NCBI GenBank assembly: GCA_911728435.2
Contig: OU452203.1
Coordinates: 19,922,293 to 19,986,292 of the forward strand
DNA: 64,000 bases
Source of the DNA: Apoderus coryli
Taxonomy: Eukaryota; Arthropoda; Insecta; Coleoptera; Attelabidae
Reading direction: 5' to 3'
Shown here: piece after piece, positions 1 through 8,309 of the stretch
How positions within the stretch are numbered: position 1 is the stretch's first letter
Layout of the letters: each line of letters starts with the position of its first letter
Notes under the pieces: generated by a model
Database searches by the model: none
Told to the model about the DNA's origin: nothing
Seen by the model: only the letters and a program-made list of their open reading frames with translations
Program-made: the position numbers and the translations under genes

Positions 1-126
1 CAAAGAAAAAGTTAAGTTGGTTAATCACTGAAAGAGAGTGAGAGAAAAACAGATTAGCTGGATAAAGGCTGGGCTGATGTGACATGATAACCTACCGCTC
101 ACATCGCTTGCTTTTTTGATAAAAGG

Positions 127-189
127 GGTAATCATGCAGTATAGTTGTACTAAATTATGGTCTGACCGCGCAGCTGCGCAGTCAGACGA
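127..189 (+). repeat. Left terminal inverted repeat (63 bp) with inner palindrome
   Basis: It pairs with 5037-5099 at 62 of 63 positions. Bases 153-187 include a near-perfect palindrome, GTCTGACCGCGCAGC followed by its complement, with one mismatched pair, so each end can also fold on itself. Confidence 0.9.
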
Positions 190-425
190 GTTTTGGGAGT
201 TCAGATTGTAATTTGAAGTGCGGTGTTGCAAGGTTTAAAACACACATATTATGTTGAAACGGTTAAATATTTGGCGCTTAATTTTTGACCGTTAAATGTA
301 AATGCTACTCTAGGTTATATACCTATTTGTTGTATTTATGCGATTTATATTTGTGAGAAAACTTGTGTATTTGTGTAAAAAAAAGTTTATTATTTATAGT
401 TATTTAGCAATTTCATTTAAAATGA

Positions 426-1418
426 ATGCTGCAGCAAGACCTCAAGCAATCGTTCGCGATGAAGAAATCCTCAACGAAGACGACGTTAAAAGAGAAAGCC
501 ATCGATATTATTACCTTACAGTTTATGGACTATATGGACCTATTAAGGTGGCTAGCAAGAAGAAGATTGATAAGAAACACATTAATGTGTGATTTGTGTG
601 AGGTAACCCTTTAAATACATTCAATTATCATGTTATTATCAAATATAACCTTTTAGATTCCAATTAAAATATGGTCGAATACACAGCGATCCGATGGGGC
701 TTGCTGGGCTTGCCCAAATTGTAGAAAGAGGGTATCGCTGAGGAAAAACTCATTTTTTGACACGAGTAGGTTACTTTTACAGAAAAATACTTTTAATTCT
801 GTATGGGTGGTCATTGGATTACCCTCAAACTACAATAGCCTATGAAGCAGGCGTAGAAGTGGGACACACTATTGTCGATTGGTGCAATTTTTGTCGTGAT
901 ATTTGTGAGCAGGACTTGTTCAATAACTCTTCAGTTATTGGCGGGCTGAACGACGATATGACGGCAAAAGTTGTAGAAATTGATGAAAGTAAGTTTTTCC
1001 ATCGGAAGTATCATAGAGGTCATTGGAAGGAGGGACACTGGGTTTTTGGTGGAATAGAGAGAGGTACCGGCAAATGTTTCCTTGTGGATGTACCGGACCG
1101 AACTGAGGCAACATTAAGTGCTATTATTGAACAGTAAATTGCCAATAATATACATAGGTACATTAAAATGCATGTGAAATTTGGTTGGCTTCTGTAAAAA
1201 TTTTATCAGAATAATTTAATTTGCAATAATTTTGTAGAGTTCCCCATGGAATGTTGGGTTTTTATTGTGCTATTATTAAACAGTTACAATGTTATTATAG
1301 GTATATTATGCCAGGCACAATTATTATGTCTGATGGTTGGAGAGCGTATTCTAACCTCAATAGAATTCATGGAGGTATATACGAAAATCGTGTAATAATT
1401 TTTATTTTATTAAAATAA
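426..1418 (+). pseudogene. Merlin (ISXO2/IS1016-like) transposase, broken
   Basis: The N-terminal part (426-602) is followed by a GT..AG intron (603-656), then a stretch with CPNC zinc-ribbon residues. The DDE core follows with the typical DESKFFHRKYHRG and HWVFGGIERGTGKCF segments. A second intron (1134-1300) joins in phase to MSDGWRAY, the second catalytic Asp block. Reading is lost near 780-786, where one extra A in an A-run shifts the frame. The C-terminus with the expected last acidic residue is not found: after HGGIYEN the frame runs to a stop at 1416-1418, or into a possible further exon after 1435 that the Harbinger insertion would have cut. Homology is to the eukaryotic Merlin superfamily; this copy should be inactive. 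Confidence 0.8.
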
Positions 1419-1738
1419 TGATTTTTATTTTGCAGCAAATCAACTGAATAATAGAAAACCAGAAATTATTTGTTATTGTATTTATTTTATTATTAGAGAG
1501 TTCTTTTGATTTGTTCACGGAAAAATACGGTTCCGTTATTAATACGGTAAAGTCGGACTATCGGAAGAGTTCTTTAGTAAACAACGTCGTAACCCTACGT
1601 AAAGGGAATGTTAACCTCACTTTTATAAAAAGGGTATGTTTTGTGTTTATAATTTATTTCTGTAACAAGAGATATTTCAGGCAACTAGAACGTTTGTGAG
1701 TTATCTTATGTTATATCATGTATCCATATTTTTAAATA

Positions 1739-2943
1739 ATGGAAGAAATATTGGACGTGGCAGTTTTGGAAGGCCTAAACATGGACGAGTTTGAGGATGC
1801 TGTTATACTCAATATATTAAATCATGGTGCAGAAGGTGTAGGTAATAGAGGTGATATATATGGACGTTTCAACCTCGAAAATATAAGTGAAGAGGAATCC
1901 TGGTTAAACTTTAGATGTGAAAAGGCAGATATTAGACGATTGGTGAACGCTTTGGGTCTTCCAGAAAATATTAGAACCCCTGCAGGATACATTTGTACAG
2001 GTATATTGACCACAATATGGTTTTGTAAAATAAATGTTTCATATTGTCCTTTTTAGGTACAGAAGGACTTTGCGTCGCTCTTAGAAGATTGGCTTATCCA
2101 AACAGATGGAGTGATTTAGAATCTTTTTTTGGCCGGTCTAATAAAGCTTTGTCAAGTATTGGTAACCACAGTATTGATATCATATATGCTCTTAAAGGGC
2201 ATCTTCTTTCCAATCTTGGTAATTTAGCATGGCTTGACCAAGACAGATTAACACTGTATTCTCAGGTTAAAAACACTCATTGTGCAAATTAATTTTTTTG
2301 TTTACTCCAAGGTCTTTTTTAGGCATTAATTGCAAAAGGTTCTCCTATACCAAATTGCTGGGGATTTATTGATGGAACTGCACGAGCTATATGTCGACCG
2401 ACAGTAGACCAAGAAAGCTATTACTCAGGACACAAAAGGTTTCATGCTTTAAAATATCAGTCACTTACTACGCCAGATGGCATTATAATCAATTTGCAAG
2501 GCCCATACCCGGGTAGAAAGCACGATGCTGCAATTCTTCGAGAGTCAAGCTTATATCAGCAATTAGAATTGCATGCAAAGTTCCCTAATGATATCAGTTT
2601 CGTAATATATGGCGATTCTGCCTACGGAATAAGAGAACTGTTGTTAACGCCATTCCCAAATACCCAGCACATAGTAGATGATGTAGAAAGAAGAGCACAG
2701 AGAGGATTTAACTACAGTATGAGTGTATTACGGCAATCTGTTGAGTGGAACTTTGGAAAAGTAATAAAAGACTTTGCCTTTCTGGATTTTAAGAAAAATC
2801 AGAAACTACTTCTACAAGACGTACAAACAATGTATAAAACTAGTGTACTCTTAAGCAATTGCTTGACATGCCTTTACGGGTCTGAAACCTCAATGTATTT
2901 CCAAATGGAGCCTCCAATATTGGAGGAGTATTTGGGAGTGTAG
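1739..2943 (+). CDS. PIF/Harbinger DDE transposase (HARBI1-like), intact
   Basis: Three exons, 1739-2000, 2057-2265 and 2323-2943, join in phase to 363 residues with no stop or frameshift. Both introns are short (56 and 57 bp) with GT..AG ends. The DDE_Tnp_4 fold is recognisable: first Asp in WGFIDGTA (about residue 174), second Asp in YGDSAYG (about 255) and Glu in SVEWNFGK (about 298), with the family block GRKHDAAILRES between. The N-terminal third contains a predicted helical region with RLAYPNRWSDLESFFGRS, as in other Harbinger nucleases. The protein should cut and join the element with help from the Myb-like partner encoded convergently at 3109-4274. The start is the first ATG of the open frame. 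An open, full-length copy suggests recent activity or selection; expression is not shown by the sequence. Confidence 0.9.
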
Positions 2944-3108
2944 TAGTTTCAACTACATAACAATGATATAGGAGTACTTATATATGACCATTGTATAAAA
3001 ACATGAATCAACACCTGTTTCAAAAGTTATTATTATTAGTGACTTATATTTGTATAACACCTAAAACATAAATCTTAATAATATATTAATAGATATTATG
3101 TATATAAG

Positions 3109-4274
3109 TCAAATCGCGTTTTTTTTCAAAAATGAATCTATCATTCTTTGGTAATTTTCAACAATTTCGTGTATTTTTTTTCTCTCCCCTTGTTCAATCT
3201 TCAACCGAATTGCCTCTAATTCCAGTTTTTTTCTGTCAAAATCAATTTGATGAGTCAACTTTTTTTCTTCTAACTGAATTTTTTTCTCTTCTAAGTCCAA
3301 ACGTCTTGACTCCAGTGCTTGGCCTTTCATCTGAACTGTATTGTCCCTTTCAGCTTTTCCTTGTAAATACTCGAGTGCACTGTTTTTTAACCTTTTAGGT
3401 TGTCTGGCCCTGTTAGGAGCTATGATAAAACAAAATAGGCTTAATAAAATTGCTTTGTCTTTAGTAATTATACACTTATGTCATTATGTCTTACTTGCAA
3501 CATTCTTGGAAAGCTCTAAATTTTTTAAAGTTTGAATACTTCTGGGAGTAGAGTTGGCAACTTCTGATTTACTAGGACCTGCACATTCATTTAAAAGTGT
3601 GGTAAAATTTTCATTTGGATGGCTTGCTTCTGGTTCAAGCGTTTCATTATTAATCTCTATTAAGTGATGCTCAATAAAAGCTGCATGGCTGCCATTCTTC
3701 TGTACCTCATTTCCTAAAAATGTTGTTTCCTAACTTAAAAAGCCAGTAATATATTAATTTACTAAACCCACCACTATTTTTTTTGAAACTTTCAAGCAAA
3801 GTTCTTCTTACAGCTTTGCCCTTTTCAATACACTCTTTGGCATAATAAGATGATGAGCTTTTATTTGCTTCAGGATTCTTATTTGAGTGATCATTTGATA
3901 AATCTGCAATTTGCTGAAGCAAATGGTGGTATTCGCTGTAGTCCTCCTCTGTCCCAGTCCTTATAAAATTGCACCGCATGAATAGAAAATCGTAATTATT
4001 AATTACATTATCAACAAAAGTAAAAAACTAAAAATATAACTTACGTTTTGATATTTTTTTGATCTCTAATAACAAATTTTTTCAGAATTAAATCTATATG
4101 CTCCTTTATTGCTCTTATAGTAAAAAGTTTTCTGCATTTCTCATTTACGTTTGTTTGAATAACTACCCATCTGGATGTATCCTCGTAGGGGTTGGTTGAC
4201 ACAACTTCTCTCAATAAAATTAAGTCGTCTTCTACATTGAAACGCACACGTTTTTTATTTTCCTGCATGTTCAT
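3109..4274 (-). CDS. Harbinger Myb/SANT-like DNA-binding partner protein
   Basis: Four exons on the minus strand, 4274-4045, 3959-3772, 3713-3495 and 3419-3109, join in consistent phase to 315 residues. All introns have GT..AG ends. Residues about 8-70 look like a Myb/SANT or trihelix domain (RFNVEDDLILLREVVS, SRWVVIQTNVNEKCRK). The middle is polar. The last 70 residues form a strongly charged coiled coil (LDLEEKKIQLEEKKLTH). In PIF/Harbinger elements such proteins bind the transposon ends and bring in the transposase (established for the superfamily; inferred here). It is convergent with the transposase and only about 165 bp separate the two stop codons. Confidence 0.82.
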
Positions 4275-5036
4275 AATTTTTAGGCAGTTTTAAACATAAA
4301 ACATAACATTTAATTTTATTAATAACACAATTTGTTATTTGAGGTTATGAATTTACATATTTTTGTTGCTTTTGACAGCTTTGACACTAAATAGAGTTAC
4401 GGTAAATTATACGGTAACGCTCGCTACATAACGGAATACGGTAACCTAAATAGCGTTAGCGTGAACAATTTTGACAGATAACGTTCCGGTAATAGAAAAA
4501 TAGGCGTCAAAAGAACTCTCTATTATTTAGTTCCCGGTATTCTGTAATTTATTAAAAATAAATTTGGTTCAATATAATATACTTTTATTTTCCTCAAATA
4601 GATAAATTAGTTCTCCAAACATTTATTTTCTTATAGTTTTGATCCTATTGTCCTATTGAAAACCCAGTTTAAATATGCATTATAAATCTTACAATCGTAA
4701 TTTCCTTTAATATCATATGTATATCCAACATCACTTTAAGTGTTCGTTTTACGCACCTAACCTTCAGTAAGTGAGTGAGAGATTACCATGCCACATCACT
4801 TCTACTCACATCAGTTTTACTCATCTACTTTAAGAAAAACATTCCAAGTACTGAAACAACCCTATATTTCGCTTCCCATCGATTTATTAGTAATTACATT
4901 AAAAAAATAATGATAATAATTACATCCACTGTATAAATATATCATAAAATTGTATTATTCATTCTATCAGTCAATATAGTGAATAGATATCAACCTTGCA
5001 ACATCGCTAGAGTAGTGACACTTGTTCACATAAAAT

Positions 5037-5099
5037 TCGTCTGACTGCGCAGCTTCGCGGTCAGACCATAATTTAGTACAACTATACTGCATGATTACC
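5037..5099 (-). repeat. Right terminal inverted repeat (63 bp)
   Basis: Reverse complement of 127-189 with a single difference in the inner palindrome (GCGA against GCGC). The near identity of the arms contrasts with the broken transposase between them. Confidence 0.9.
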
Positions 5100-5602
5100 G
5101 TGGACTATTTACGTGCTAAACGGCATTGCTTGGAAAGATTGCTAAGTGCCTCTTTTAATCAACTTACAGATTTCGCAATTCTTGCAACCATCAGAGACAT
5201 TGGAAATGATAACACCACATATAAAATATTATTAACATTTATTTGCAGTTAAACTTAAAATAAAATAGTATTTCCAATAATAAGCAATAATACTTGCAAG
5301 AAACAATCAACATATATTTATTTATTATAATATAGTAAACATCAAAAGAGTAAGTAATACATATTTTAATTTAAAAATAAAAACTTAATCCCTACCATGA
5401 ACAAAAATAGTATTTCCAATAATAATAATAAGTAATAATAATTGCAAGAAACAAGCAACATATTATATTATTTCTTTGTATAGTAAATTTCAAAAGAGTA
5501 AGTAATACATATCTTAATTTAAAAATAAATGTAGCAATATTCTTTATTTTGTAACAAAAAATAACTTTAAGTGTTCTTAAGATATAATAAAACATAATAA
5601 TA
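5100..5602. other. AT-rich spacer with a diverged tandem duplication
   Basis: No gene is seen. Bases about 5262-5385 and 5404-5532 are two diverged copies of one sequence (shared blocks ATAGTATTTCCAATAATAA and CAAAAGAGTAAGTAATACAT), offset by about 142-148 bp. It lies just downstream of the stop of the minus-strand gene at 5603 and may be its 3' untranslated region. Confidence 0.6.
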
Positions 5603-7709
5603 TTACCACATGGATGTATCAAACTTAGCAGAGCCACTACTAGTAGATGCACCTACATTTACATTATCGTCATCATCACTTGAAGATGAGTTAACTCCTG
5701 GACTCTTTTTAAATTCTTGTAATTGGTCGAATCCGAAAGACCGTCTTGGTGCTCTATCAATTTGGGAGACCTTCATATATGCTAACGACTCTACATTAAA
5801 GTCTAAACTAAAACCACTTTTGGTGATTTTAAACCCTTTTACCGAAATCATTAAAGCAGCGTGCATGTATGATGGTACTAATAACTTTTTCCATTTTGAG
5901 GGTTGGATCGTTCTACCATTAATCTCTGCTAAACTGACATGTATCTGACTGGGAACATTTAGAGTGTTTTCTATACGTAGACCAAAGACACCAGGAGTGG
6001 TTTGACCATTTATATTTTTGGTTGCTGTGATCAGTTTAGTTCGTAATGCTTTTAACGATTCTTTGATATCTACAATGCCAAAGCGATCTATAGCCGAACG
6101 AAACTGTTGACTTGCAGCCAAACATTTCATATCATTGATAAAACGCTCCAAGAAAGCTAACATCATCGCCTTGCTTTCTTCATTCCACCAATGCTGAATA
6201 GTGGGAATTAATAATGAAACGCGATGTCGCGGCTGTAAGGCTCTAATATCGTGAATGGTCGATCTAGAAAAGTATTCTTCGGATGTAGATATAAAAACAC
6301 CAAATGTGTTAGTTACAATGAATAACAACGGAGGCTTCTTATATTGAAACTGACAAAAATGGTTCTTATTGATGGCACTTTTCCGAAACTTGTAATTCAT
6401 ATCTTGAAGTTCAGCAGCAGTGCGAATTGGATGACAATCTGGTAAGGACCTCTTGTAACGTTCAAAAAACTTCTCCATTTCAGATGTATCGAACAATGTG
6501 CCTGTAACAAAAGAAGAAGGAAGAAGTAGGTAAACAGTTATATTATTATATAAATAATTAATCTGCCACTAGTAATTCTTTTAAAATTAATAAATTGACT
6601 TTATTTTTAGATAATCAGGCCAAAACTATTGTAACCACCAGCGTCATCACATCAGAGACCCCAATATTGAGAAAATTCGTTGACAATGTTTTTGCAAGTA
6701 ATTTATGGGATTAAAGCTAAAAAATAATCGCCAAAAAGGATCAAATAGGCGGCGCTGGTGTAGCCAGAGGGTATAAGATGAACTTAGCCGCTAGCTACAA
6801 ATAAACTGTATATGTGTGTACCATAACCTGAAATTATTGAAACGACTATTTAACATTTTAATAAGAGTGCAGCACAGTGCTTTTAAAATATTTTCATAAC
6901 AGAAAATTCACCTTTTTGCTTTAGCATTAATTCAAAAAAAACTGTTATTGTTTTTATAATCAAAATTTAAACATAAAAAACAAGCCAGGTTATGTATAAA
7001 AGAGGCCAATGAAGTAAATTGGACATAAAAGGAGGCGCGAAATTTAAAATTTATACCCTCTCGCGACGCTAGCGCCCTCGTTATTTTCACCTTTTTATGG
7101 ACCACTTTTAATGTACGGAGATTTTCCTCCTCCCCTCTACCCTCCATAATTCAAACATAAAAAAGCAATGTCATCATTAATTAAAGGGCAGTTTATATAA
7201 AGTGACATAAAAATATCTATAAAAATAAACTTTAATTTAAATAAATTACAATATACCTATACATATACACACCGTGTCATGTTATTTTTCAGGCCAGTAG
7301 CCCATGATTTCGTTATTAACAACAATACTTTAATTGTTATCAATAATGAAGTTATGGCCTACTGCCTGCAAAAATAAGATGAAAGGGTGTATATATGCAG
7401 TGTATTTTTCTTACCTAATGACGGCTTAATCATGTAAGGACTTTTGCCAATGTCATCGTGTTCTGCCTCATCGGATGATGACGATGCTGCCTCCTGGTAA
7501 TTCGGCACTAGCGATGGTGAAAGTACAGGTGAACACAACACAATAGAACTATCACGAATTTCAGAATCATCCTCTGCTGACGGCATGGAATATGTCTGTC
7601 GTGTTTTTAGCTTTTTACGTTGGGACGTAGACTGCTGGCTGTAATTTTCCAGTTCATTTTGCGAAAAGTTGCGCTTTAAAGCAGAGTCTTTATCTTTAAC
7701 CGAAAACAT
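5603..7709 (-). CDS. Unknown two-exon gene with acidic tail, next to the Helentron
   Basis: Exon A (7709-7415) and exon B (6501-5603) join through a 913-bp GT..AG intron, phase 1, giving 397 residues. The splice places KPSLG directly before TLFDTSEMEKFFERY. No family was recognised. Residues 1-95 are low-complexity, Ser/Glu/Asp-rich and contain a basic patch (SQRKKLKTRQ) that could be a nuclear signal. About 100-360 look like a folded domain with alternating hydrophobic strands (PPLLFIVTNTFGVFIS, SYMHAALMISVKGFKI). The last 30 residues are Ser/Asp-rich with SSSSDDDD. It has the same strand as the Rep-helicase genes and lies about 600 bp downstream. It may be an accessory gene of that element, possibly a single-strand DNA-binding protein judging only by the acidic tail, or an unrelated gene. 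No upstream exon was identified. Confidence 0.55.
7287..7373. repeat. Imperfect hairpin with roughly 40-bp arms
   Basis: The arms TTTTTCAGGCCAGTAGCCCA... and ...TGGCCTACTGCCTGCAAAAA face each other around a loop of a few bases, with about three quarters of positions paired by eye. It lies inside the intron of the 5603-7709 gene, just past its donor site. Confidence 0.7.
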
Positions 7710-8309
7710 TCTTAGTCGGCACTAAAATCACGGTTTATTCCTGCGCATGACAAGTTAACATCGACGTCGTCTGTGTCCGACTCACTACAGCACTGCTCGA
7801 CTGCTCCGCATCCGTCGAAGGCACAACTGAAACTGAGTGCGGGGTGGTGCAGGTACTGCAGTGTTCCCAACACTTGAGACCGAAAATATCCCTGAATGAG
7901 TATCAAAATACACCACTTTACACACAACATTGTTGCCAATGCCTACCTAAAAATATTTATGCAAAAGGAACTAAAACAAAAAAAAAAAAACCCTGTAATG
8001 CTTTTGACAATTGAATGCAATGATGTTTATGTGATAGGCACAGCTAATACACCTGTGTTATAGGTGGTGGTGGTAGGTGGCTGTTTGCTTTTGCATTTTG
8101 CCTCTATAGTTCTATAGTATAGCCAGTAGCAGGTAGGAAGCCATACTAGAAGAAGAGTGGTTACAGGCAGCACGCAAACTGGCGGTCATGTCATGCCATA
8201 TCCCAAAAAAAAGAAGCAAAAGACAATTTGACAATTCAATTGAAATCACTAATGTGCCAAATTATACCAAATAATTGGTTGTTAGAAAATTACACACAGT
8301 GACCTCAAA
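7710..8309. other. Spacer between unknown gene and Helentron helicase gene
   Basis: No supported gene. Bases 7849-7872 (minus strand) and 8339-8360 (plus strand) share a TTGGGAACACTG..GTAC motif in inverted orientation. The 8339-8360 copy overlaps the last codons of the helicase-endonuclease frame, so the true transposon end may lie near here. Confidence 0.4.

Larger units (their letters stand above)
1495..4521. mobile_element. PIF/Harbinger transposon, apparently complete
   Basis: The ends are 15-bp inverted repeats starting AGAGAGTTCTTTTGA (1495-1509 and the reverse complement at 4507-4521). ATT flanks both sides, consistent with the 3-bp target duplication of this superfamily, although the wider flank TATTA is also shared so the exact cut is ambiguous. 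The two genes expected of the superfamily are present in convergent orientation: DDE transposase (+) and Myb-like protein (-). Both are open after splicing. The subterminal regions are rich in short ACGGTAA/TTCCGTTA-like words, plausible binding sites for the Myb-like protein (inference). Confidence 0.88.
127..5099. mobile_element. Merlin-type DNA transposon carrying a nested Harbinger element
   Basis: The unit is bounded by 63-bp terminal inverted repeats at 127-189 and 5037-5099 that differ at one base by eye. They begin with GG, as Merlin termini do. Inside lies a decayed IS1016/ISXO2-like transposase (426-1418) and then a complete PIF/Harbinger insertion (1495-4521). No 8-9 bp target duplication is visible: the left flank ends GATAAAAGG and the right flank starts GTGGACTAT. 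The assignment of these inverted repeats to Merlin rests on position and the GG start. Confidence 0.65.

Noticed and set aside
338..592. 84-residue frame overlapping the Merlin N-terminus
   Set aside because: The overlapping frame from 426 splices into the recognisable Merlin transposase; this one has no family features.
5603..6496. A start near 6496 for the unknown gene
   Set aside because: The codon there is TTG and it follows a good acceptor site; splicing to 7709-7415 gives a longer consistent frame with an ATG.
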